This document shows positions 1 to 7,591 of a stretch of 41,494 bases of DNA, piece by piece (positions within the stretch are counted from its first letter, which is position 1; each line of letters starts with the position of its first letter). Below the pieces are notes generated by a model that had not been told where the DNA came from, searched no databases, and saw only the letters and a program-made list of their open reading frames with translations. Made by a program: the position numbers and the translations under genes. This stretch comes from CAZPZR01 sp964591105. GTDB lineage: Bacteria; Bacillota; Clostridia; Lachnospirales; Lachnospiraceae. The DNA lies in assembly GCA_964591105.1 (NCBI GenBank), contig CAZPZR010000008.1, positions 1-41,494 of the forward strand. Reading direction: 5' to 3'.

Positions 1-23
1 CCTGTTGCTATAATTGCGTACAT
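1..23 (-). CDS. rplU: 50S ribosomal protein L21, N-terminal fragment (runs off the window)
   Basis: Only the first seven codons are present; they read MYAIIAT followed by the start of a Gly codon, the near-invariant beginning of bacterial L21, an early-assembling 23S rRNA-binding protein of the large subunit. The ATG is preceded by a strong AGGAGG ribosome binding site seven bases upstream, and by a structured leader and promoter. In Firmicutes this gene normally starts an rplU-prp-rpmA cluster; that part lies outside the window. The call rests on very few residues, but leader and context agree with it. Confidence 0.8.
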
Positions 24-113
24 ATGGCACCTCCTATTATCATTACTCGCCAGTTTCGGTGTCCGTTCCTATTCTAAAAACGGAACTTGTAACCTCACTG
101 TGCGGCATACTGG
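24..113 (-). promoter_or_regulatory. Candidate L21-type leader RNA upstream of rplU
   Basis: The roughly 90-nt 5' UTR of rplU holds nested inverted repeats: CCAGT (113-109) can pair with ACTGG (55-51), and an inner stem GTTCC (86-82) pairs with GGAAC (69-65). Position, size and architecture fit the autoregulatory L21 leader family known in Firmicutes (Rfam L21_leader), in which L21 is thought to bind its own mRNA. The family match is from memory and was not checked with a covariance model. Confidence 0.6.
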
Positions 114-116
114 TAT

Positions 117-145
117 ATATTAGCATATGAATTTCTAAAAATCAA
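117..145 (-). promoter_or_regulatory. Sigma-A-type promoter of rplU
   Basis: TTGATT (145-140), a 17-bp spacer and TAATAT (122-117) predict a start near 110-113, exactly where the leader structure begins. The -35 box lies inside the last codons of the amidohydrolase gene, so rplU has its own promoter although it follows that gene directly. Confidence 0.6.
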
Positions 146-923
146 GTAGTTTTAATGCATTTTTTGAAAAAATTTTTTCTTTTTCATCTGGTGTCAATGA
201 CATCTGCTCTAAAAGCTGGATGTATTCCTTCTGTCCTGCCCATGGAGAGTCTGTTGCAAATAAGATTTTTTCTGCTCCATGGTTGCGAACCATACGAAGA
301 AATTGCTCCTGTGAAATCTGATCCAACACAACACCAGTGTCAAAATATACCTGCTCTCCCACCAGATATTCTTCTACCTCTGTCCACTGTAAATTTCCAC
401 CCATATGTGCAAGAACAAGCTTCTCAGGCTGTACTTCTCGTAAAAGTTCGGCAGACATCTGTGGTGTACAGTGAATATCATCTGGAGACTTTGGATCTTT
501 TCCAGCATGGACAACAACAATAAGCCCAAGTTCGGAAGCATAAGAAACAATTCGCTTATAGCGGATGTCGTTAAAATAAACTTCCTGATAATCTGGATGC
601 AACTTTATCCCTTTCAATCCCATTTCCTTAATCTGGCGAAGTTTTTCTTTGTATCCATCATTATCGGGATGGATGCTTCCAAAGGATAACACATTTCCAG
701 ATTGATAATTACTGGCAAATCGGTTGATGGAATCAAATTGCTTTGGTTTGGTTACGATTGGGAGTGCCACAGACAAATCTACCTGTGAAGACTCTGTCTC
801 GGCCTTTAATCCTTCATATGTTCCATTCGTATGTGGCGCAATCTGACATATATCCGCCAAATAGTCGATGGTTGCAGATGCGATTTTGTCAGGAAACATA
901 TGTGTATGGAAATCAATTATCAT
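135..923 (-). CDS. Metal-dependent amidohydrolase (amidohydrolase_2, TIM-barrel)
   Basis: A 262-residue protein with the signature of the amidohydrolase-related TIM-barrel family (ACMSD/resorcylate decarboxylase-like): an N-terminal metal-binding HxH in DFHTHMF, a central HPDYQ and VVHAGKD carrying further His ligands, LAHMGG on a later strand, and the terminal catalytic Asp in FATDSPW. Such enzymes hydrolyse or decarboxylate small substrates with one or two bound divalent metals; the substrate cannot be read here. The ATG overlaps the stop of the upstream CBS-domain gene by 4 bases (ATGA), implying translational coupling. Length is at the short end of the family and the fold looks complete. 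Confidence 0.85.
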   Translation of the reverse strand: MIIDFHTHMFPDKIASATIDYLADICQIAPHTNGTYEGLKAETESSQVDLSVALPIVTKPKQFDSINRFASNYQSGNVLSFGSIHPDNDGYKEKLRQIKEMGLKGIKLHPDYQEVYFNDIRYKRIVSYASELGLIVVVHAGKDPKSPDDIHCTPQMSAELLREVQPEKLVLAHMGGNLQWTEVEEYLVGEQVYFDTGVVLDQISQEQFLRMVRNHGAEKILFATDSPWAGQKEYIQLLEQMSLTPDEKEKIFSKNALKLLDF

Positions 924-1336
924 GCATTTTCACATTCTTTCATTTTGTTATAGCAGTAACCGATAATATCACGTCTGGTAATGATCCCAATGTAATGTTC
1001 TTGATCATCCACAACGGGAACAAAGTTCTGTCCCATTGCCTTTTCAATCAAATCTTCCATTTTAGATTCTGCTGTCACACATTTATAATCCTGACGGCGT
1101 TCAATCTTCATGATACTAATCGATTCCGCATCCTTTAAGTTCAACAGATCCCTTCCTTTGAGTCCCCAGAGAAGGTCTCCTTCGGTAATTGTACCGACGT
1201 ACTTTCCTTCTTTATTCAAAAGAGGAATGGATGAGTACTTGTGATACTCCATAATTTCCAGTGCCTGTCTGAGTGTGTGATAGTCATAGACAAATGCTGT
1301 TTCACTCTTTGGCTTGAGGAAAAACAAAATATTCAA
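920..1336 (-). CDS. CBS-domain pair protein
   Basis: A 138-residue protein made of two tandem CBS motifs: the first contains SSIPLLNKEGKYVGTITEGDL (about residues 36-56), the second FVPVVDDQEHYIGIITRRDI (about 105-125). CBS pairs bind adenosyl ligands (AMP, ATP, SAM) or c-di-AMP and act as regulatory modules; no catalytic domain is attached, so this is probably a free-standing sensor. The start is a TTG seven bases after an AGGAGG whose first bases are part of the upstream aspartokinase stop codon. The gene sits between aspartokinase and an amidohydrolase and overlaps the latter by 4 bases. Its partner is unknown; regulating a neighbour is only an inference. Confidence 0.85.
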   Translation of the reverse strand: MNILFFLKPKSETAFVYDYHTLRQALEIMEYHKYSSIPLLNKEGKYVGTITEGDLLWGLKGRDLLNLKDAESISIMKIERRQDYKCVTAESKMEDLIEKAMGQNFVPVVDDQEHYIGIITRRDIIGYCYNKMKECENA

Positions 1337-1347
1337 AACACAACCTC

Positions 1348-2679
1348 CTAGATCTGAGTTGTAACGAAAATATCATAAATCGCTTTGATAGCGGCATCAA
1401 AATCGTGATTTCTAACTCCGATAATGACATTCAACTCACTGGATCCCTGGTCAATCATTTTTACATTCACATTCGCATGTGCAAGTGCAGAGAAGATACG
1501 TCCGGATGTACCTCGAGTTGCTTTCATTCCTCGTCCTACGACTGCAATTAATGCAAGATCAGATTCAAGGTCGATGGAATCTGGATCAACTGCACTTCGA
1601 ATGCCTGTCAGTACTTCCTGTTCATTTTCTTCGAATTCATCCTGATGTACAAAGATTGTCATTGTATCGATTCCAGATGGCATATGTTCAATACATACGT
1701 TATGGTCTTCAAATACCTGAAGAACTTTGCGGCAGAAACCTACCTCTGTATTCATCATCGCCTTCTCAATTGTAATAGATGCAAAATCTTTCTTTCCAGC
1801 GATTCCTGTGATTGTAAATCGTGGTTTCTGGCAAGTTGCCTCTACAATCATCGTACCTTTATCTTCTGGATGATTGGTATTGCGAATGTTAATTGGAATG
1901 CCTTCTTTTCTTACAGGGAAAATTGCATCCTCATGCAGAACAGATGCCCCCATATATGCAAGTTCACGAAGTTCCTTATATGTAATCACCTCAATGGACT
2001 TTGGACTTTTTACAATACGTGGATCTGCAATCATAAATCCGGACACATCTGTCCAGTTTTCATACAAATCTGCGTGAATTGCTTTCGCAACAATGGAACC
2101 AGTGATATCTGAACCACCGCGGGAAAATGTCTTAATCTTTCCATTTGGCATAGAACCATAAAATCCTGGAATGACTGCACGTTCTGTCTCTGCCAGTTTT
2201 GCAGATAAGATCTGATGTGTTGTCACATCGTCAAAACTTCCATCTTCGCGGAACTTGATCACTTCTGCAGCATCTACAAATTCATATCCAAGGTAGGCTG
2301 CCATGATGATACCATTCAAATATTCTCCACGGGAAGCGGCATAATCTCTTCCAGCTTTCTTACTAAAATTTTCGTTGATCACTCTAAATTCATTTTCTAA
2401 AGATAAATCAAGACCTATCCCCTGAATGATAGAATCATAGCGTTCTTTAATTGTTGCAAGAAGCACTTCATAATCTTCTTCGCTATCTTCTCCAAGGGCT
2501 GCCTGATTGTAACAATGGTACAGCATATCCGTGACTTTTGTATCTTTGGAGAAACGTTTCCCCGGTGCGGAAGGAATGACATAACGTCTGCTTTCTTCCT
2601 TCTTAATGATTGCTCCAACCTTCTGAAACTGTTCTGCGCTTGCCAGCGAACTTCCACCAAATTTTACAACTTTCTTCAT
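1348..2679 (-). CDS. Aspartate kinase (monofunctional, ACT-domain regulated)
   Basis: Phosphorylates L-aspartate with ATP, the first step toward lysine, threonine and methionine. The kinase signature KFGGSSLA is at residues 5-12 of the chosen start, RGGSDITGS (about 190) is the Asp-binding loop, and the C-terminus has two ACT-like repeats (around TITGIAGKKDFASI and ALIAVVGRGMKAT) as in allosteric aspartokinases. The length (443 aa) matches class III enzymes such as B. subtilis YclM. A GTG at 2700 would add seven residues, but the ribosome binding site AAAGGAG (2696-2690) lies inside that extension, 10 bases before the ATG at 2679, so the ATG is the likely start. It has its own promoter just upstream. 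No lysine riboswitch is present; the gap to the upstream gene is only about 70 bases. Confidence 0.93.
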   Translation of the reverse strand: MKKVVKFGGSSLASAEQFQKVGAIIKKEESRRYVIPSAPGKRFSKDTKVTDMLYHCYNQAALGEDSEEDYEVLLATIKERYDSIIQGIGLDLSLENEFRVINENFSKKAGRDYAASRGEYLNGIIMAAYLGYEFVDAAEVIKFREDGSFDDVTTHQILSAKLAETERAVIPGFYGSMPNGKIKTFSRGGSDITGSIVAKAIHADLYENWTDVSGFMIADPRIVKSPKSIEVITYKELRELAYMGASVLHEDAIFPVRKEGIPINIRNTNHPEDKGTMIVEATCQKPRFTITGIAGKKDFASITIEKAMMNTEVGFCRKVLQVFEDHNVCIEHMPSGIDTMTIFVHQDEFEENEQEVLTGIRSAVDPDSIDLESDLALIAVVGRGMKATRGTSGRIFSALAHANVNVKMIDQGSSELNVIIGVRNHDFDAAIKAIYDIFVTTQI

Positions 2680-2711
2680 ATGTTCTGTACTCCTTTTCAC
2701 TTTTTCACTTT

Positions 2712-2740
2712 ACCATAACACATTTCTCGCTATCGTGCAA
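2712..2740 (-). promoter_or_regulatory. Probable promoter of the aspartokinase gene
   Basis: TTGCAC (2740-2735), a 17-bp spacer and TATGGT (2717-2712) lie between the ybaK stop codon and the aspartokinase gene. The -10 is imperfect but the spacing is ideal. Confidence 0.5.
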
Positions 2741-2749
2741 CAAAAAATG

Positions 2750-3232
2750 TTATGCGTGAATGACATCTGCAAACGTTGCATTTGCAGCTTTGCACAGATC
2801 CTGCGGGGCAAGTGTAATCTGCATTCCAGGCTTACCCGCACTTACGTACATTTTATCCAGCAATCTGGCGTCTTCCTGAATAACCGTTGGATATTGCTTC
2901 TTCATACCTACAGAAGTACATCCGCCGCGGACATAGCCAGTTACTTTTGTTAGATCTTTTAGCGGGAGCATTTCCAAAGATTTTTCACCGACAACTCTGG
3001 CGGCCTTCTTAAAGTCAATCTCTCCCTCAATTGGGATGACGAATACATAGTATCCGCCACTTTTCCCAATAGTTACCAGTGTTTTATATACAAGTTCATG
3101 AGCAAGTCCAAGACTATCTGCAACATGAATTCCATCTAAGAATTCAGCACATTCATATTCCTCATAAGTGTAAGAAATTTTCTGTCGGTCTAACATGCGC
3201 ATTGCATTAGTCTTTACTTCTTTTTTTGCCAT
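2750..3232 (-). CDS. ybaK: Cys-tRNA(Pro)/Cys-tRNA(Cys) deacylase, YbaK/EbsC family
   Basis: A 160-residue single-domain editing protein that hydrolyses Cys-tRNA(Pro) in trans after prolyl-tRNA synthetase mischarging. Family signs are KTNAMRMLD near the N-terminus, VYKTLVTIG with the conserved catalytic Lys, FVIPIEGEIDFKKAA, and the GCTSVGMKKQYPTVI loop. The ATG at 3232 is used because TAGGAG stands seven bases upstream; a longer frame to 3253 would place that site within the coding region. It follows the DUF2344 gene by 10 bases and is probably co-transcribed with it. Confidence 0.92.
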   Translation of the reverse strand: MAKKEVKTNAMRMLDRQKISYTYEEYECAEFLDGIHVADSLGLAHELVYKTLVTIGKSGGYYVFVIPIEGEIDFKKAARVVGEKSLEMLPLKDLTKVTGYVRGGCTSVGMKKQYPTVIQEDARLLDKMYVSAGKPGMQITLAPQDLCKAANATFADVIHA

Positions 3233-3242
3233 AAAACCACTC

Positions 3243-3959
3243 CTATTCTGCAATCGGTGTTCCTAATTTTTCAAGCGGAACAAGTGCTCCGGAAGCATCT
3301 TTTGCATAGACATCCAGACGATGGAAATGTAATGGAATCTCATCGGAACCGATAAATTTCAAAAATGCTTCCATAACAAGATCTGGCTTTAAGTTCTGTT
3401 CACTTCCTGTTGCAAGGAACAGATAGATGCCTTCTCCAGAAATCTTCATATCATAGATCATAGATTTGATATCTACTTCTTTTTCGCTTTTCTTTGTCTT
3501 CTTCCATACAATAATCTGCTCCTGATTCCAGAAATCCTGAATCTTCTGTGCCCAATCTTCTGGCACTTTTTTGATGATTTCAGATGTCTGGTATGTTTCG
3601 GGAAGCGTTACCATATAATCAGCTGCCGCTGTAATAGTCATCCCACTGTGTTTTTTCTCTTCTGGGATCTGAACAAGACTGACAACATCAATTCCTTCTA
3701 CCATTACTGAGTTCATACGTCTCACTGCTTCCTCCGAAGAAATGGATTCTGTAAGTTCCACATCCAGATATTCTCCATCACTTGTAATTCCAACACCCAG
3801 AGGCTGAGCGAAAGACATGATCATATGTGGGCTGTACCCACCAGTAAATGCGATTGGAATCTCTGCACGTCGCATTACCTTTTGGAAATATCGCATAACA
3901 TCCAAATGTCCGATGAACTTCATCACACCATATTTACGGAATTTAATTCTTGCCTTCAA
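3243..3959 (-). CDS. TIGR03936 radical-SAM-linked protein (DUF2344)
   Basis: A family of unknown biochemical role that accompanies, or is fused to, the TIGR03960 radical SAM protein. The typical opening RIKFRKYGVMKFIGHLDVMR and the following AEIPIAFTGGYSPHM and SFAQPLGVGI segments are present. The preferred start is a TTG at 3959: an AAGGAGG sits eight bases before it, while the GTG at 3992 has no ribosome binding site and would overlap the preceding gene by 50 bases. With the TTG the overlap is 17 bases and the protein is 238 aa. It lacks the Cys motif of a radical SAM enzyme, so it probably acts as a partner. Confidence 0.88.
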   Translation of the reverse strand: MKARIKFRKYGVMKFIGHLDVMRYFQKVMRRAEIPIAFTGGYSPHMIMSFAQPLGVGITSDGEYLDVELTESISSEEAVRRMNSVMVEGIDVVSLVQIPEEKKHSGMTITAAADYMVTLPETYQTSEIIKKVPEDWAQKIQDFWNQEQIIVWKKTKKSEKEVDIKSMIYDMKISGEGIYLFLATGSEQNLKPDLVMEAFLKFIGSDEIPLHFHRLDVYAKDASGALVPLEKLGTPIAE

Positions 3960-5808
3960 AGCATACACCTCCTTGGAATGTTGCTGCTCCACAGCCAGAA
4001 CACTGCATACGACAGTTTGGAGTTACCTCCCCGGCCATTGCACGGTTCCATTCTCTTCTTAAAAATGATTTTGTAACGCCGATGTCAATGAAATCCCAAG
4101 GGAACAATTCATCTTCGCTACGTTCACGATTATTGTAAAATGCAATATCAATGCCTGTATTTTCAAATGCCTGCATCCAGATATCATTATCGAAACAGTC
4201 ACTCCAGGAATCATACAAAGCTCCCAAACGATATGCTTCTTCAATGACAGCGCCACAACGTCTGTCGCCTCTGGCAAATACACCTTCTAATACAGTTACT
4301 TCTGCATCGTGCCAGTTATACTTTAAGCTCTTACGGTTGAGCTGTTCCTGGAACGCATGTTTTACAACTGCAGCACGTGCAATGTATTCGGTATTATCAT
4401 ACATCCTAGCCCACTGGAATGGAGTAAATGGCTTCGGAATAAAGAAGGAGGAACTTGCTGTGATCTGACACTTTCCATTGCGCTGTTCCTTTGGAATCTC
4501 ATAATAGCGACGCGCAACCTTATCTGCAAGTATCGCAATTTCTTTCATATCTTCTTCTGTTTCGGTTGGAAGTCCAAGCATAAAGTAAAGCTTTACCTTA
4601 TTCCATCCACCTTCGAATGCCTGTCCAGCACCGCTTAAGATATCATCTTCGGTCAGTCCTTTATTAATTACATTACGCATACGCTGAGAACCAGCTTCTG
4701 GTGCGAATGTAAGGCTGCTCTTGCGGATATCCTGTACACGTTCCATAACATCTAGAGAGAACGCGTCAATACGAAGAGATGGAAGGGAAATGTTAATTCC
4801 TTTTTCCTTGAATTCATCAATCAAATATGTAACCAGTTCTTTCAACTGACTGTAGTCACTGGAACTTAAGGAACTCAAAGAAATTTCTTCATGTCCAGTA
4901 TTCTTCAGCATCTTGTTCGCGTACTCTTTCAAGACTTCAACGTCTTTCTCTCGGGTTGGACGGTAGAGCATTCCTGCCTGGCAGAAACGACATCCACGAA
5001 TACATCCACGCTGAATTTCGAGCACAACACGGTCCTGTGTGGCTTTGATAAATGGAACAACCGGAGATTCTGGATAAGTAGCATTTGTCATATCCATATG
5101 AATCTGTTTTTTAATCTTTTCCTTCGCGTTCGGATTGTTTGCAACGAAACTAGCTAATGTTCCATCTTCATGATAAGAAGCATCATAGAACGCTGGCACA
5201 TAGATTCCTTCTATCTGTGCTGCTTTTTCTAAAAATTCTAATCTGCTGCCGCCAGCTGCCTGATTTTCCTTATATGCATTCAGAAGTTCATCGTAAACTG
5301 TCTCACCTTCTCCAATGTAAAACAGGTCAAAGAACTCTGCGAGTGGTTCTGGATTGTACGTACATGGACCACCACCGATTACAATTGGATGTTCCTCTGT
5401 ACGTTCTTTTGCTTTCAACGGAATCTGGCTCAAGTCCAGAATCTGAAGAATGTTCGTGTAACACATCTCATACTGAATGGTAATTCCAAGGAAATCAAAC
5501 TCCTTAATTGGATCTTGAGATTCCAAAGCAAACAATGGAATGTGTTTCTCGCGCATAATCTTATCTAAATCAGTCCATGGAGAATATACTCGTTCACACC
5601 ATACATCTTCACGACGGTTAAACATATCGTAAAGAATCTGAATCCCAAGATGAGACATTCCAATCTCATATACATCTGGGAAACACATGGCAAAACGAAT
5701 AGCAATCTCGTCTTTATTCTTCATTACGGAATTTACTTCATTTCCGATATATCGTGCCGGCTTTTCAATTTTCATTAAAATGTCGTCACCTAATGCCAAT
5801 TTTCTCAT
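3943..5808 (-). CDS. TIGR03960 family B12-binding-like radical SAM protein
   Basis: A 621-residue protein. The N-terminal half resembles a B12-binding Rossmann domain (PIVIGGGPCTYNPEPLAEFF, IGEGE), followed by a radical SAM core with the CxxxCxxC iron-sulfur motif in CIRGCRFCQAG. The C-terminus has extra cysteines (CRMQCSGCGA, GGVCFEG) that could hold a second cluster. The family is widespread but its reaction is not established; its neighbourhood in many Firmicutes (DUF2344, RNase G, L21) suggests a translation or RNA-modification role. The ATG at 5808 follows AAAGGA by about 11 bases; a GTG-initiated extension to 5859 contains that site and is rejected. Upstream lies a TAAAAT -10-like box but no convincing -35. 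Confidence 0.9.
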   Translation of the reverse strand: MRKLALGDDILMKIEKPARYIGNEVNSVMKNKDEIAIRFAMCFPDVYEIGMSHLGIQILYDMFNRREDVWCERVYSPWTDLDKIMREKHIPLFALESQDPIKEFDFLGITIQYEMCYTNILQILDLSQIPLKAKERTEEHPIVIGGGPCTYNPEPLAEFFDLFYIGEGETVYDELLNAYKENQAAGGSRLEFLEKAAQIEGIYVPAFYDASYHEDGTLASFVANNPNAKEKIKKQIHMDMTNATYPESPVVPFIKATQDRVVLEIQRGCIRGCRFCQAGMLYRPTREKDVEVLKEYANKMLKNTGHEEISLSSLSSSDYSQLKELVTYLIDEFKEKGINISLPSLRIDAFSLDVMERVQDIRKSSLTFAPEAGSQRMRNVINKGLTEDDILSGAGQAFEGGWNKVKLYFMLGLPTETEEDMKEIAILADKVARRYYEIPKEQRNGKCQITASSSFFIPKPFTPFQWARMYDNTEYIARAAVVKHAFQEQLNRKSLKYNWHDAEVTVLEGVFARGDRRCGAVIEEAYRLGALYDSWSDCFDNDIWMQAFENTGIDIAFYNNRERSEDELFPWDFIDIGVTKSFLRREWNRAMAGEVTPNCRMQCSGCGAATFQGGVCFEGKN

Positions 5809-5900
5809 GTTTTTCTGTATCCTTTCTGAAAGTGACCTGATCACTCTGCTTTTCCGCACTCCATTTTAACATACTTTCCTAGTGGTTACTACTAAGATTT

Positions 5901-5937
5901 TATAAAATAAATTGAAGCGTCACCCTAAGATGACGCT
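5901..5937 (-). terminator. Intrinsic terminator of the his operon
   Basis: A 9-bp stem (AGCGTCATC with GGTGACGCT, one U-G pair) and a TTAG loop at 5937-5916 is followed on the minus strand by a T-rich tract. It lies 20 bases after the stop codon of the small membrane protein that ends the operon. Confidence 0.75.
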
Positions 5938-5957
5938 CCTGGAATTCTAAAATATTT

Positions 5958-6251
5958 TCAATCTAATATCTTTGCAAAATCAATCTCTCGATGAATTTCA
6001 TTTACAATTTGCTGACTGTCAAATGTTAGAACTGTCTCATGATTTTGCTCTAATATCGTAAACGCGACAAACAATAGAATACAAAGTACCACGCGGATGC
6101 CAAAAGTACTGCTGCCTACGGGTTCTTCTTCATACAATTGCTGATAAGATGCCCGGTATCTTGGATGTACAGCAGGTACATCTCGATGGTCGTCGTATGT
6201 GGTTCGCATCTGTTTTAATAATTGCTGTCGGCGCTTTTGCGTATCATTCAT
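5958..6251 (-). CDS. Small single-span membrane protein at the end of the his operon
   Basis: A 97-residue protein not assigned to any family. It has a charged, Arg/Gln-rich N-terminal half (KRRQQLLKQM, a Tyr/Asp/His-rich middle), one hydrophobic helix at about residues 51-66 (RVVLCILLFVAFTIL) and an acidic C-terminal tail of about 30 residues. The arrangement could place either end outside. The ATG at 6251 follows GAGG by eight bases; the GTG at 6260 overlaps that site and is less likely. It lies 56 bases after hisIE with no terminator between and a terminator right after it, so it is probably the last gene of the his transcript. Nothing ties it directly to histidine synthesis. Confidence 0.65.
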   Translation of the reverse strand: MNDTQKRRQQLLKQMRTTYDDHRDVPAVHPRYRASYQQLYEEEPVGSSTFGIRVVLCILLFVAFTILEQNHETVLTFDSQQIVNEIHREIDFAKILD

Positions 6252-6307
6252 TTTCTTCACCTCGTGTTACCACTTTATGAGGAACGAAGGGTGTTTATGA
6301 ATGTTTC

Positions 6308-7591
6308 TTAACGATCTGCAAGTTCTGTAATAATGTCATCCCAGCTGATGCCCTTTTCTACCATAAGAACCATTGCGTGATAAAGGAAATCCGCCATCTC
6401 ATATTTGATTTCTTCTGGATTTGGGTTCTTAGCTGCAATGACGATTTCTGTAGCTTCTTCTCCCACTTTCTTAAGGATCTTATCAATTCCCTTGTCAAAG
6501 AGATAATTGGTATAAGAGCCTTCCTTTGGATGCTCCTTGCGGTCAGTAATCGTATTATAGACAGATTCGAACACACGAAGTGGATTCTTTTCATCACGAT
6601 CCATACCTACAAGTGGCTGGAAGAAGCAAGTTGGGTTTCCTGTATGGCAGGCAGCTCCCACCTGATCAACCTTCGCCAGTAATGTATCACAGTCGCAATC
6701 GATGGTCAGTGATTTTACATATTGGAAATGTCCGCTTGTTTCGCCTTTTACCCAAAGTGACTGACGGCTTCTGCTAAAGTATGTCATCTTTCCAGTAATG
6801 ATTGTCTGTCGGAACGCTTCTTCATTCATATAAGCTAACATCAGAACTTCCTGTGTCTTGTAATGCTGTACAATTACTGGAATCAGTCCCTGTTCATTGG
6901 TTTTAAACTGAGAAAATTCCATCATACTTTCGAAGGAAGTCATCTTAATGCCCTGCTCTTCACATTGTTCTTTAAAATAGTCAAAATCCATATCCGGCTG
7001 ACTTACATATTTTCCAGAAAGTCCGCGTACACCAGAACACTGGAGTATCTTTAATAATTCTGGTTTTTCCATTGTATCAGTAACAATGATACATGGAATG
7101 TCTGTGAGATTGATAACAGAATTCAAATCCAATCTATGCATGAAAATGATTTCCGTTGCGAATTCTTCTACAAGTTGCTGGTGTTTGAATAAGGCATCAA
7201 AGTCATTGAGTGAAACTGCTACTTTTTCTTTTCCGAATCGTTTGGCAGCTTCTTCCATCATCTTTGCACCATCTGTCTTTGAAAAATTAATCATTGCACG
7301 TTTCGCGCCTGCATATAAGACTTTCTTTACGTCCTCCAGACGGCGCATATTTCCACCTGCAATCATTGGAATTCGGATAACACGGTTGATTCTGCGCATG
7401 AGATCAATTGCTTCTTCATGGTCTGTATCCGTATCTGAGAGGTCAAAAACAAGCAATTCATCTGCTCCGTGTTCTCCATAATATTTTGCCAGTGAAACGA
7501 CGTCCTCAGATATGACACTGCGGTCATTGAACCATCGTACTGCTTTTCCCTTTGCAATAAAAATGCAAGGGATTAATCTTTTATAGCTCAT
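6308..7591 (-). CDS. hisIE: HisIE with an N-terminal degenerate HisF-like domain
   Basis: A 427-residue fusion. Residues about 225-325 are HisI (phosphoribosyl-AMP cyclohydrolase), with the metal-binding DCDCD and the ACHTGNPTC segment. Residues about 340-427 are HisE (phosphoribosyl-ATP pyrophosphohydrolase), with KKVGEEATE and YEMADF. Together they catalyse steps 2 and 3 of histidine synthesis. Residues 1-218 look like a HisF (betaalpha)8 barrel: the opening KRLIPC, the phosphate loop IPMIAGGN and the final barrel strand/helix are recognisable, but the first catalytic Asp position (11 in HisF) is Phe, the second (about 130) is Asn, and the second half-barrel is shortened. HisF cyclase activity is therefore unlikely. 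The start is the ATG overlapping the hisB stop (TAATG), with an AAGGGG site upstream; an in-frame ATG at 7615 is rejected. Confidence 0.9.
   Translation of the reverse strand: MSYKRLIPCIFIAKGKAVRWFNDRSVISEDVVSLAKYYGEHGADELLVFDLSDTDTDHEEAIDLMRRINRVIRIPMIAGGNMRRLEDVKKVLYAGAKRAMINFSKTDGAKMMEEAAKRFGKEKVAVSLNDFDALFKHQQLVEEFATEIIFMHRLDLNSVINLTDIPCIIVTDTMEKPELLKILQCSGVRGLSGKYVSQPDMDFDYFKEQCEEQGIKMTSFESMMEFSQFKTNEQGLIPVIVQHYKTQEVLMLAYMNEEAFRQTIITGKMTYFSRSRQSLWVKGETSGHFQYVKSLTIDCDCDTLLAKVDQVGAACHTGNPTCFFQPLVGMDRDEKNPLRVFESVYNTITDRKEHPKEGSYTNYLFDKGIDKILKKVGEEATEIVIAAKNPNPEEIKYEMADFLYHAMVLMVEKGISWDDIITELADR

Noticed and set aside
2680..2749. Lysine riboswitch or T-box before aspartokinase
   Set aside because: The gap is about 70 bases and contains an ordinary promoter; neither a T-box motif nor a lysine aptamer fits.
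5809..5850. Inverted repeat AGTGA...TCACT in the TIGR03960 5' UTR as an operator
   Set aside because: Arms are only five bases and no promoter of quality is associated with it.
6252..6307. Possible hairpin sequestering the ribosome binding site of the small membrane protein (CACC with GGTG)
   Set aside because: Only scattered 3-4 base matches around a large loop; not better than chance.
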